This document shows positions 11,227-22,184 of a stretch of DNA of 64,000 nucleotides, one piece after another; positions within the stretch are counted from its first letter, which is position 1; each line of letters opens with the position of its first letter. A program made the translations under genes and the position numbers. The notes under the pieces are model-generated. The model had not been told where the DNA came from and did not search any database. It saw only the letters and a program-made list of their open reading frames with translations. Location: positions 210,078 through 274,077 of the forward strand of contig MU867111.1 in NCBI GenBank assembly GCA_033725935.1. Direction: 5' to 3'. Source of the DNA: Cladorrhinum sp. PSN259 (Eukaryota > Ascomycota > Sordariomycetes > Sordariales > Podosporaceae).

Positions 11227-14200
11227 ATGGCTTCCTACGAGAGTGGTCAGAAGGCCACCAACGGCACCAATGGACAAAGTGTAAACGTTGAGAATGTCAA
11301 TGGCTCGAGTACGAACTCATCGTCCGCCGGCCGCTCAAGCAGCAAGGGCAAGCGCTGGGAAAGGGTTGCAAGCGACTCCAATCCAAGACCATCCCCTCTC
11401 GACTTGAAGCCAACAGGGCCAAACAGACAAGGAGTCGCCAACGCCTTTGAACGATATGGCCAAATCATCTCTTCATCCGTGGCGCCATTACCCAACCAGC
11501 AGGGCGGTGCTACCTTCACCACAACGGCGAGATGGGGCAAGTTCAGGAACGACATCACAGCGCTTCGTCTTGGTGGTACGTGCAATTGAGTTGCTTATTC
11601 TTTCTGATAATGTTGCTTACTCTAACCGTGTGCAGATTACAAGACGCTCAAGAACATGCTCAAGGCTAAGCTCAAGGGTGAGAAGTTGTCTAATGACAAG
11701 ACCATGATCATGGAGAAGGTCATCCAGCTTGTGTCGAATTTGCCGAGCAACTCCAAGACACGTGTAGAGCTCACCAACACCTTCCTGAGTGAGTTGTGGT
11801 ATTCGCTCGAGCACCCACCTTCGCTCTATGTCGGGGAGAAGTTCCAGTACAGACAGGCCGATGGCTCGTACAACGTGAGAAGCATCCCCAAAATTGGTCA
11901 AGGACTTATCTCTGACATGCCTTTTAGAACATCATGTTTCCTCAGCTCGGCGCAGCAGGAACCTCGTACGCACGCAGTGTTAATGCCACTGTCGTCCGAC
12001 CTGGTGCCCTGCCGGACCCGTCGCTGATTTACGACTCGGTGATGAAGCGTACCGAGTACAAGAAGCATCCCAACAATGTGTCCAGTATTCTGTGGTACTG
12101 GGCAAGCATCATCATCCACGATTTGTTCTGGACAGACTACAGGGACCAGACCAAGTCCAAGACGTCGTCCTACCTGGACCTGTCGCCCCTGTATGGAAGC
12201 AACCAAGCCATGCAGGACACGATCCGTACTTTGAAGGACGGCAAGCTCAAGCCTGATTGCTTCGCAGACAAGCGTCTCCTGGGTATGCCTCCTGGTGTTG
12301 GGGTGTTCCTCATCATGTTCAATCGTGTCCACAACCACGTCGCTGAGAACTTGGCACGTATCAATGAGGATGCCAAGTTCACTCCGCCTTCTCCTTCTCT
12401 TGAAGGGGAGAGGGCAGAGGCCGCCTGGAAGAAGTACGACAATGACCTCTTCCAGACTGCCCGTCTGATCACGTCCGGTCTGTACATCAACATCACTTTG
12501 CTGGACTATGTGCGCAACATTGTCAATGTCAGTGTCCCTCCCTCCCTCTTAAAAATTTGCCAACGAGCCACGCTAACCCATCACAGCTCAATCGTGTTGA
12601 CACCACCTGGACCCTTGATCCCCGCCAAGATACCGGTATTGATGTCGGCACCAAGGAGGGCGCCGAGCGTGGTACTGGTAACGTTGTCTCGGCCGAGTTC
12701 AACCTCTGCTACCGCTGGCACTCGTGCATCTCGGAGAAGGACGACAAGTGGATCCAGGAGATGTACTATGACCTGTTCAAGAAGCCCGGCGAGGATCTTA
12801 CAGTCCATGATCTCATCATGGGTTTCAGCAAGTTTGAGTCCAGACTGCCAGAGGATCCCGTTGAAAGGCCTTTCAATAAGTTCCAGCGAGGAGCCGATGG
12901 CAAGTTCAACGATGATGACCTCGTCAACTGCATCTCAGATGCTATTGAGGACCCTGCCGGGTCGTTCGGTGCTCGCAATGTGCCCAAGTCGATGCGCGCC
13001 ATCGAGATCCTGGGTATCATTCAGGGCCGGAGGTGGAACTGTGCAGGGCTGAATGAGTTCAGACGTCACTTTGGTCTCAAGCCTTACGAGTCATTTGAGG
13101 ACATCAACTCCGATCCTGGCATTGCTGAATCTCTCCGCAATCTCTACGACCATCCCGACTTTGTCGAGCTGTATCCTGGCCTCGTGGCCGAGGAGCACAA
13201 GGAGCCCATGGTCCCTGGTGTGGGTATTGCCCCCAATTACACCATCTCCCGCGTCGTCTTGTCAGATGCAGTCTGCCTGGTCAGAGGTGATCGTCACTAC
13301 ACCACCGACTATACCTCTCGCAACCTTACCAACTGGGGGTTCAATGAGGTGCAGTACGACCTGAACATCAACCACGGTTGCGTCTTCTACAAGCTGTTCT
13401 TGAGAGCATTCCCCAACCACTTCAAGCACAACTCTGTCTACGCTCACTACCCCATGGTCATCCCCTCTGAGAACGACAAGATCCTCAAGGACCTTAAGCG
13501 TGCTCACCTCTTTGACTTCTCTCGTCCTGGCCGCATTGCTCCCGCTACCCAAGTGAACTCGTACAACGCCGCCCAGTCTTTCTTTGCTGCCGAGCAGAAG
13601 TTCAAGGCTAGCTGGCACGCAGGCGTCGAGGCTCTCCGCGTCAAGGGCAAGTCCGGCCCATCTGGCAGTGCCGCATCCCACGATGCCCACCGCGCCGATG
13701 CCGCCCAGACTCTCGTGACAGATGACCTCTACGCCCATATCAAGGTCTTCTACCGGGATGTAACTGAGCGTCTCCTCAACGACAACAGCTTTGCCCTTGT
13801 CCCTGGCAGCAAGTTTATTGACCTCGTTCGCGACGTTGCTAATCTTGCTCCCACCTACTTTGTTGCCAGTCTCTTCGACATCTCGCTGCAGAGCAACACC
13901 AACAAGAAGGGCATCTACACTCCCCACGAGCTCTACGCTGTTCTCGCCATCATTGCAACCACCCTCTTCCACGAGCAAGAGACCGTCAAGCAGTACCCCA
14001 TCCTTGAGGCGGCCAAGACTGTTTCTGCTCAGCTTAGTGCCTTGGTTGAGAAGACGGTCAAGTCCCCCAAGGTCAAGAAGAATGACCAGATCAGCGCCTT
14101 CGGTGCTGGCTTCATCAAGGAGTTGAGCAAGCGCAAGGTGACCCAGCACGATATTGTCTGGAGCCATGTCATCCCTATTGCTGCGGCACTTGCCTCAAGC

Positions 14201-14886
14201 CAGGGAGAATTCGTGAGTTTTCTGTTCTCTCCTTTCCTATGTACATCTAGCAGTCCTACTAACACCACCTCTGCGTGCAGCTGGCCCAAGCAGTCGACTT
14301 TTATCTGTCCCCCAAGAATCTGGCCCATCTCCCAGAGATCCAGGCTCTGGCCAGTCAGGCTCCCTCGGCATCGAACGATGCCCTGCTCTACGGTTACATC
14401 TTGGAGGCTATCCGTCTCTCGCCCTCGCCATCGAGGATCCACTATGAGGCCACCACCCCGACCAATGTCTTCGTCGACGACAATTCTTCTGTGCCTGTTC
14501 AGGTTGGTGACAGAGTTTCTGTCGCTGCTGTATGTTTCCCTCCTTCTCCTCTTCTCCTGGCCGTCAAAATACTAAACAGTTTTCATCTGCAGACCGAAGC
14601 CCACAAGGATGCTACCCACTTTTCTGAGCCAGATACCGTCAATCCCCGGCGCCCCGTGGACAAGTACATTCACTTCCTGGCTGGCCCTCATGCCTGCTTC
14701 GGCAAGGAAGTCACACAGGCCGCTCTTACCGAGATGTTCAGAGCCGTGTTCAAGCACAAGGGGCTCAAGAAGGCTCCGGGCCCTCAGGGAGAGTTGAAGA
14801 AGGTTGATGGTGGGTACATGAGGGAGGATTGGGGATCCATTGTTGCTTACCCCGTTACCATGAAGGTCATGTGGGACGAGGTTTAA
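11227..14886 (+). CDS. ppo: Ppo-type fatty-acid dioxygenase-cytochrome P450 fusion
   Basis: Six exons give 1118 residues: 11227-11575, 11636-11874, 11928-12527, 12587-14212, 14281-14529, 14593-14886. The N-terminal half is a haem peroxidase-type dioxygenase: distal IIHDLFWTD (His near 260) and YRWH with the catalytic Tyr near 438 and proximal His near 441. The C-terminal half is a P450: an E-x-x-R in YILEAIRLSP and the haem loop FLAGPHACFGKE with Cys near 1056. Such enzymes oxygenate linoleic or oleic acid to hydroperoxides and isomerise them to diols (psi factors) that steer sexual and asexual sporulation. The thiolate Cys is present, unlike PpoC-type members in which it is lost, so both halves may work. 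The first 70 residues are Ser/Asn-rich and vary in the family. The exact product cannot be read from sequence. Confidence 0.95.
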
Positions 14887-15475
14887 GTCGAGTGTGTTTT
14901 TGGGACATTTCTACCAGACTTTTAAAAAAGGAGTATAATTTTCGGGGGATAGGGATTAAGGGGGTTTGTTTTCGGGTTTAGTTCGATACCATTTCTGGGT
15001 TTTTTTTTTCAGTTGATACTCTCTGGGTTTTGTCTTCTTGCCTATTTCTTTTTCACATAATCATAGTCGAGTACTTTAATGAATGACGAAATCTATCGGT
15101 TCTTCACATTTGTCTGTGTTCACATAGACATGATGTTGCCATGTTGTCACGTGGGAATCATGTGGACGGAGGGGTTCATGTTGTGTAACCTTGGATCATG
15201 CCATCTTGGAGATGATATCAGTCAGGTCAAAAGTATCAGACCATCCGCACATAGATCTAATGCTGTGTTTCCCATAAGTGAGGGGTATATGTCATGACTT
15301 ACTGTCGGACAATCGTAACACTCCCCCAAGAGAGTTTACCATTTATCCGAGCAACGATAATCAGAGTATCTATTGAGAAAACATCAACATCAAGGCCAAA
15401 AAAAAAAAAAAAAAAAAAAAAAGGGAAATAGGCAGTGAAAAAAAGAAGAAGAGAGAGAAAAAAAAGGAGAGAAAT
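14887..15475. other. 3' spacer with poly-A tract
   Basis: Holds the Ppo 3' UTR. A 25-nt A run at 15398-15422 and an A/G-rich stretch to 15470 lie directly 3' of the initiator tRNA gene, which reads leftward. On the tRNA strand this is a T run of the kind that ends Pol III transcription, although it lies about 50 bp past the tRNA end. Confidence 0.5.
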
Positions 15476-15547
15476 TAGCTGCAACTGGTTTCGATCCAGT
15501 GTCCTCCGGGTTATGAGCCCGGCGCGCTTCCGCTGCGCCATGCAGCT
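15476..15547 (-). tRNA. Initiator tRNA-Met (CAU)
   Basis: On the minus strand it begins AGCTGCATGGCGCAGCGGAA and ends TTGCAGCTA, giving a 7-bp acceptor stem with the A1:U72 pair typical of eukaryotic initiators. The anticodon arm GGG-CTCATAA-CCC has three G:C pairs beside the loop. The T loop carries GATCGAAAC rather than the usual TTCGA start, another initiator signature. There is no intron. Length 72 nt. Confidence 0.95.
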
Positions 15548-16054
15548 GTCTTTTGGTGTTCGATGGGAAATACCATCTGGGGATTGTGTATAAGGTTTAG
15601 TTTATTGTTGGAAAAAAATAAAGGATTTGAAAGGGGATGAAAAGGATGTCCTCAATTTGCAACTAAAAAGAGAGGACGGAAAAGGGATGGTGGAGTTTGT
15701 CATGGTTGTGACTTGTGAGTCGCTGTAAAACTACTTCCGATTGCGGCCGGTTAATGTCTTTTTATGGGTCCAGATTTGGTGGTTGATTTTGAGTGAAGCA
15801 CTGGTTGAGTGGGTGAGGCGGACCGGTGCCGGTCCGGCGGCACTTCCCGCTGATGCTTGTGCGGGGGGACAACTGGGGGACTTTGTCTGCTGGCTTGCGG
15901 CACTGTGGTAGAACCCCTAATTGGGCTTTTTTTTTTTTTTTTCCCTGGTAGAAAAACACCTGTGGAAAGTAATTTTGTGAAAAGCTAAAGCAGGGCCCAA
16001 CATGAGAAGGAAGGTCAATAAATCCTAACATGATTTAGAAAGAAAAAAAAAGTG

Positions 16055-16126
16055 AGGTCCTACCCGGACTCGAACCGGGGTTGCCGGAATCAGAATCCGA
16101 AGTGATAACCGCTACACTATAGAACC
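16055..16126 (-). tRNA. tRNA-Gln (CUG)
   Basis: The minus strand begins GGTTCTATAGTGTAGCGGTT and ends GGGTAGGACCT. The acceptor stem GGTTCTA pairs with TAGGACC allowing a wobble, the anticodon loop reads TTCTGAA (anticodon CUG), and the T arm is CCCGGTTCGAGTCCGGG. This matches the fungal tRNA-Gln pattern, including a T discriminator base. No intron. A further tRNA gene (initiator Met) lies about 510 bp away on the same strand. Confidence 0.93.
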
Positions 16127-19088
16127 ATTTGAAACAAAGCTCTACTGAAATATTTGCTGCAAATTTGATACCTATGTAGGGAGCGTGATGAGAAAATGCA
16201 AGGAGTGCATGTATATACTGGCGTGCAATATTGATGTCGTTCAAAGTCAAGCATGGCTTCTTGTACGAGCAGAAACTGAAGGGTTTCAAGAAATGATTGA
16301 AAAAGTATTTGGGGTTAAAATTTAATGCAACATTTTACATTTAAAACAGTATAAGGGTTGCATCGTGGTCTGCATTTGTTGTGGGTGCGCTGTGCATCTC
16401 CCGTCGTTGATGGAGTTGCGTACATTCACTGCATTGTGCGCTGCGAGAAGGGGCGATTTAATTTGGGTGGGTCAACTATCAGCATCACTAATTCTAAGGA
16501 CAAGAAGGTTGATGAATTTTTCTAAAAATGAAAAATAATAAAAATCAAGCTGGATTGAGTCTTTAAATGGTTATGCTTAGCAGATTCTTTGCCTTGGAAA
16601 ACTGAAAAGGAGAGAGGATGAATAAAATCGAACCTTGGATCTGAGGGTGGTTAATTTCTGCTGGGCATGTCGATAGCAGAATTAAAAACTTTATAGACGG
16701 TAGTGGGCATATCGGTAGTACGAAAGAATAATAAAAACTTTATAGACGAAAGCTGAAATATGATTCTGTGAAAGAAGGTCTTTAAATATATTTATTGTTG
16801 AGCCTTTGCACTTTTTAATGGTACGATCTATTCTCAGGTGCTTTCTTCACATCATCATCAGAGAAGCAGCAACAACAAAGCACGGGGTGCTGTTGACTTC
16901 TTCCATTTCTCACTGTAGACCCGGAATTTGATGATGACAACTATCAATACGCTACCAGCTACCATGCCGTCTCGTTAGCTTCGTTGTCTTCCTTGGTTTA
17001 TGAACCCATTACCCCAAGAACCACTTCGGCCACCATCCTGCTGATCCGCCACCGGGAGTCTGTTACTTTCCCAGGAATTATCTTTCTTATTATTCTCCTC
17101 TTCTTGTTCGGGTTTTATTTTTTTCTTCCGGTTATGCCCGATAACGCTCTCACGTATACCACAATTCTCCTCTTCTTCTCCGGACTTGATGATCATGCTG
17201 CCCGCAGTTGAGTCTCTTTGAGTGACCAAAGACCTGTTGTTGATGGGTTACCATTCGAGTCCAAGCTTGCAAGTATTGATATGAACGTTGGAGACTTCTT
17301 GTTTCGCGTAACCTCGTCGAATCCTGCTGCGGAAAAGTAATCATGACTTTCCGGAGCTGCAAATTCCAAAGCTGCACTTTCCTTGATCTGTGGGTGGCCG
17401 GCTTTATTATTCTGGCTTTTCTTTGGGTGCAACCTTTCTGTAAATGTGGAGCATCCTCCCCATGTGTCAACGGGAGACCCCGGGATATGCCCGTCCCAGC
17501 CACACGATTCTGTCTCATCTTCTGGGGGTGGCGCAGATATCCACTGGTACTTCTGGAGCTCGGTGCGGGATGTTGATCAACAGCGCCATGGCAGCTGCGT
17601 TGTCATTAAAGAACCGTAGTGTTCCTGACTAGGAGTCGGGGAAAGCTTCAACATAATCAAGGAGTTCAGTGAAAATTGGGGAGGTAAGGCGGAGGTGTCG
17701 CGATTTGCAGTGAGCCTCACCGTAAAGGAGAGAGTGCGTGAGCGAAGTTTGACTTGGATTGTTCATGATATTGTGGGTACAAATGATGGCGATGACTGGC
17801 GTGGAATGATGAGGTAGATGATCTGGTTGGAGACCAAGCCTCTGAGGAGCCGTGGGTAGCTCCGGAAGAACATGATGGTGGTTGAGTGGTGGGATCGAGG
17901 TCTTGCTGCGCGTAGAAGCCAGCGTAATGTCGTTGTGCCGACACGCCGTGTTTATAATAGCTGAGGCACCATCATGCAAGTAATGGCTGTGAGTAAATGC
18001 AACATGATACAGTTGATGATTGTGTTGCTCTGCTCATGTTATCCTCACAATTTGTTTGTCAAATATAAAGCAAGATGGTCTCCATCAAGCATGATACTAC
18101 TGTTGGACCATTTTTAGAAATACCTTCTTTTCAGTGAGTTTTGTACGCTTCGAAGTTCGCTGTCTGGTGACTGGGACGCAACGAGCTGCTCAAGGAACTG
18201 TGATGTTGTCGACACACGACGCCATTAAGCTTCGAGAGAAGGTTGAGACGAATCAATCATCTCAAGGTGTACGAAAAAAACAAAGAATGAAGGAAGGAAG
18301 GAAGAAAACGAAATCTCATTCTTTTCTTGAAAGATCGTTTGAAGAATCGCATGCAGCGAAGAGGAAGGAAGTTGAGATGATGTTGTTGACTGGGAACTTT
18401 GCAACTGGAGTCAGCTGTCCAACGGTATTGACTCCAGACGGGAGCGGGTGGAGACGGTTTGTTCATGATTATGATGAAATGACGGTAAGAGTCAACCCCA
18501 ATTTTGGCCGGTTATTCCCGCAGTCGTATTTCTCAGCACATCTGGAAGGAGCTGCCCATCATGATCTGATGATTTTATCGCCTTGCAGGGCAATTCTGGG
18601 CCCGTGCAATCGGCAGTGGATATCGACATGCTGCCATTGGAATAAGCCCGAACAACGTTGCGGCCGAAGGACGGCGTCGGAAGCATCTAGACGCAACAAA
18701 CTCTGGCCATTTTCTGTCCATCTTTTCGTATTAGAGATTGTTCACGCCACAGGCCTGGTTGAGCCCCAAAACTTCCTGCTGAAAGTCGATGTGGGGCCCA
18801 CAGATAAGCTTCGTGGGTGGTCTGGCCAGGCGCTGCAGGCTGCTGCAGCTCCCGATCCTAGCGACAACAACAGCACATCAGATCAGCGCACTTCCCCGAC
18901 GGCGAGTCAATGCAACACCACCTTGAAGAAGGAAAGACATAAAACGACGACATGGCATCCGGGAAACTCCTCTTGCCCATCATGGACATGGTTTTGCATT
19001 TGCAATCATCTTTCCTCTCTTTTGCACTCGCAAACACTCCAATCATCATCGACACATTTTGATCACTATAACCACAGCCAAACCAAAC
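16127..19088. other. Gene-poor region, 3 kb
   Basis: No frame here has recognisable domains, and the base composition is AT-rich and uneven. It includes one copy of a short dispersed repeat (17107-17148). The right end must hold the pyruvate decarboxylase promoter; the 70 bp before that start is C/T- and A-rich, as in strongly expressed fungal genes. Confidence 0.5.
17107..17148. repeat. Dispersed repeat, copy A
   Basis: A 42-nt segment that recurs near 29854-29897. The conserved core is cttccggttatgccc followed by g or c and ataacgct. It contains a small hairpin (gttat/ataac). The element type is unknown. Confidence 0.7.
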
Positions 19089-20831
19089 ATGTCTGCCAGT
19101 GCATCGACCAACCCACCTTCTGCAAACGCCTTATCGGCGCAAGAAACAAAGTTTACCGTCGGCGATTACCTCGCTGAACGCCTCGCCCAAATAGGGATTC
19201 GCCATCACTTTGTCGTCCCAGGCGACTTCAACCTCATCCTGCTCGACAAGTTGCAGGCCCATCCTGACTTGACAGAAATCGGCTGTGCCAATGAGCTCAA
19301 CTGTTCCATGGCCGCCGAGGGCTATGCCCGCGCCAACGGCGTATCGGCCTGCGTCGTCACATTCAGCGTCGGCGCCATCTCCGCCTTTAATGGCACCGGA
19401 AGTGCCTACTCGGAGAACCTCCCCTTGATCCTCATCAGCGGTGGGCCAAATACCAACGATGCGCCTTCGTTCAACACCCTCCACCACACACTGGGGGGTT
19501 TTGACAACACTTACCAAATCGAGATGGCCAAAAAGATCACTTGCTGCGCAGTCGCCGTACCACGAGCTGCAGATGCACCTCGACTGATCGACCGTGCAAT
19601 TCGCGCTGCTCTCTTGGCTAAGAAGCCCTGTTACATCGAAATTCCAACAAACCTTGCCGGTGCAGCCTGTGTTCGCCCCGGTCCCATCAGCGCTGTCACC
19701 GAACCAGTTCTAAGCGACAAGAACGCCCTCGAAGCCGCAGCCAGATGTGCCGCTGAGTACCTTGACGGCAAGCTCAAGCCTGTCATTCTGGTGGGCCCCA
19801 AACTCCGTCGTGCTGGTCCAGATGCCGAAGAAGCCTTGATCAAGTTGGCAGATGCTCTCGGGTGCGCCGTTGCAGTCCAGCCCGCGGCAAAGGGCATGTT
19901 CCCCGAAACCCACAAGCAGTTTGTGGGAATATTCTGGGGACAGGTCAGCACCGATGCCGCCGATAGCATCGTCCATTGGGCTGACGCTCTGATTTGCGTT
20001 GGCACCATGTTCAACGATTACAGCACTGTGGGATGGACGGCGGTCCCCGACATTCCATTAATGGCGGCCGAGATGGACCACGTCACATATCCTGGCGCCC
20101 ATTTCAGTCGTGTGCGTCTTGCTGAATTCCTCAATCTCCTTGCTACTACGGTAACCTACAACAACACCACAATGGTCGAATACGGCAGGTTGAAGCCCGA
20201 TCCAGTCATGGTTCACACCGCATGCCCCGGTGACGACCTCACACGCAAGGAAATTGCTCGACAGCTGCAAGGCATGTTGGATTCCAAGACGTCATTATTT
20301 GTCGAGACAGGCGACAGCTGGTTCAATGGAATCCAGATGAAGCTGCCACCCGGTGCCCAGTTTGAGATTGAGATGCAGTGGGGCCACATTGGATGGTCCA
20401 TCCCTGCAGCTTTCGGGTACGCACTCCGGTATCCTGAGCGTCGGACCGTCGTCCTGGTTGGCGACGGCTCTTTCCAGGTTACTGCCCAAGAAGTCTCTCA
20501 GATGGTACGCTTCAACTTGCCCATCACCATCCTCCTCATCAACAATAGGGGTTACACCATCGAGGTTGAGATTCACGATGGCAGTTACAACAGGATCAAG
20601 AACTGGGACTATGCCCTATTGGTACAGGCTTTCAATGGCGAAGATGGCCAAGCCAAGGGTATCAGGGCCAATACCGCTGGGGAGCTGGAGGAGGCAATCC
20701 GCGTTGCGAGCAGCCACAAGGCCGGCCCAACACTGATCGAGTGCACGATTCACCAGGATGATTGTTCGAAGGAGCTTATCACATGGGGACACTACGTTGC
20801 AGCAGCCAATGCAAGGCCACCAAGGCCGTAA
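19089..20831 (+). CDS. pdc: Pyruvate decarboxylase
   Basis: A single-exon frame of 580 residues. I chose the ATG at 19089 (context caaacATGtc, product MSASASTN...) over an in-frame ATG at 19059. Key residues align with yeast Pdc1 at a constant offset of 18: Asp46 (Pdc1 Asp28) in VPGDFN, Glu69 (Glu51) in CANELN, and His132-His133 (His114-115) in TLHHTLGG. The thiamine-diphosphate motif runs GDGSFQ...INNRGYTIE. The enzyme converts pyruvate to acetaldehyde and CO2 in the cytosol, feeding ethanol or acetyl-CoA production. All catalytic residues are intact. A related indolepyruvate or phenylpyruvate decarboxylase is the main alternative. Confidence 0.93.
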   Translation: MSASASTNPPSANALSAQETKFTVGDYLAERLAQIGIRHHFVVPGDFNLILLDKLQAHPDLTEIGCANELNCSMAAEGYARANGVSACVVTFSVGAISAFNGTGSAYSENLPLILISGGPNTNDAPSFNTLHHTLGGFDNTYQIEMAKKITCCAVAVPRAADAPRLIDRAIRAALLAKKPCYIEIPTNLAGAACVRPGPISAVTEPVLSDKNALEAAARCAAEYLDGKLKPVILVGPKLRRAGPDAEEALIKLADALGCAVAVQPAAKGMFPETHKQFVGIFWGQVSTDAADSIVHWADALICVGTMFNDYSTVGWTAVPDIPLMAAEMDHVTYPGAHFSRVRLAEFLNLLATTVTYNNTTMVEYGRLKPDPVMVHTACPGDDLTRKEIARQLQGMLDSKTSLFVETGDSWFNGIQMKLPPGAQFEIEMQWGHIGWSIPAAFGYALRYPERRTVVLVGDGSFQVTAQEVSQMVRFNLPITILLINNRGYTIEVEIHDGSYNRIKNWDYALLVQAFNGEDGQAKGIRANTAGELEEAIRVASSHKAGPTLIECTIHQDDCSKELITWGHYVAAANARPPRP

Positions 20832-22184
20832 TGAAGGGTTTTATGGTTGATATTTCTTGTCTATTTGGTTACTGGCTTGCATTGCAACATTGTTAGAAGT
20901 CTCATAGATGGTCATTTTTTCCCCTCCGCTGCTTGAGGGTTAATGAGGGTTAGCAGTCCTCAGTTTTACTATATTAATGCCGCCTAGGCAGTGATGAATA
21001 AAAGTCTTTTTGTTAAAAAAAAAAAAATTTTGGTTCAACTTTGCTTACTAAATCCTGATATTGCGGATATGCCAGATCCTCCTAATCTCATCTGCATGTT
21101 GCCGGCCCGAAAATACGTGAGGATGAGGGAGGTGTGTCAATGAAGAGCAAACGGTCTCATTCTTTCTGATTGGCCGACATGGTTGATCAAGTGGGCCGTA
21201 TTTGTTTTGATACAGAAAGCCGGAGAGACGTCAACCGAACTAACCAGAACCCGGACGTCCCTTGCAACTTCCCCGGGGCGGTTGGGAGGCTTGAAGCATC
21301 GGGTTTTGAGCCCATGCCCTTTTGGAGTCACTTTCGAATCCGTTTGCTTCCGCCACCATCGGCCGTCCAAATCCTTAATTGGCATTCTGCCAGGATGATC
21401 GTGATTCTCGCAGCAGGTTCCGCGTTCGAAGCGTTACCATCACAGCACATGCAAGGCCAACGGGCCCAGAAGTTCGACTGATAACGCCAAAATGCAGGAT
21501 CTCTCTCAGCCAGAAAGACGTTGGGTATCACCCATCTCCCGGCGGGCTGGAGGCAGCACATTTGCATTTCCATCCGACCAATCAGCCACCTGAGGCCTAC
21601 TGTAATCCCTGAAATCCCCTCAATAACTGGATTCGATGCCGTCCACGACTCCGCGGCACAGATATGAGAGGGGAAGGTAGGCGGCAGACAGGCAGACGCA
21701 TTTTCGCGAGTTCTGCGGTGGTCCGTGGAAGCCTCCAGGTACGTCCAAAGCTTTCCGCAGTAACAAGAAGGATATAATGATGCTCTTTTCCCGAAATCCG
21801 CGGCTGCTCGATTCGTTGTACTCGCTAATTTGACTGAAATGCTTTATTCATAGGGTCATTTCCCTTTTATTTCGAGCTTCAGGTCCCTCCTTACGAATAC
21901 CAGTTCGTTCATTCCGGATTGTTCTGTACACCCTGAACCGTCCAAGAAAGACCTGCTGTTACGCTCGGTTCATTATCCTATATGGTCAGCTACATTTGGC
22001 TGCACCGTTGACACCATTTTCGTTCCACCCCCACATACTGTCTGGACCGTCACATTTCTCTTCTATTCTCACGAACAACAACAAGCAAACCAAGACCACA
22101 TCAATCGCATCACTGTCACACGACGCTGCTGAGCTTTTTATCCGTTGCGTTCTCAGTCGACCTTGAATCAAGCTCAACACCAGC
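20832..22184. other. Gene-free spacer, 1.35 kb
   Basis: Contains the pyruvate decarboxylase 3' UTR (A-run at 21016-21027) and the promoter of the NFX1-type helicase gene. I see no gene. Short open frames at 21137-21612 overlap one another on both strands and lack family signals. Confidence 0.5.

Noticed and set aside
13262..14167. 301-codon antisense frame inside the Ppo gene
   Set aside because: Overlaps well-supported P450 coding sequence; repetitive Leu/Val/Gly text typical of antisense shadows.
16975..17979. Several overlapping open frames near 17-18 kb on both strands
   Set aside because: None has a domain, good start context or a consistent splice model; the region also carries a non-coding repeat.
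18134..19177. Open frame of 347 codons upstream of pyruvate decarboxylase
   Set aside because: It runs into the decarboxylase coding region in another frame, has no domain, and its composition follows the AT-rich spacer. Likely chance.
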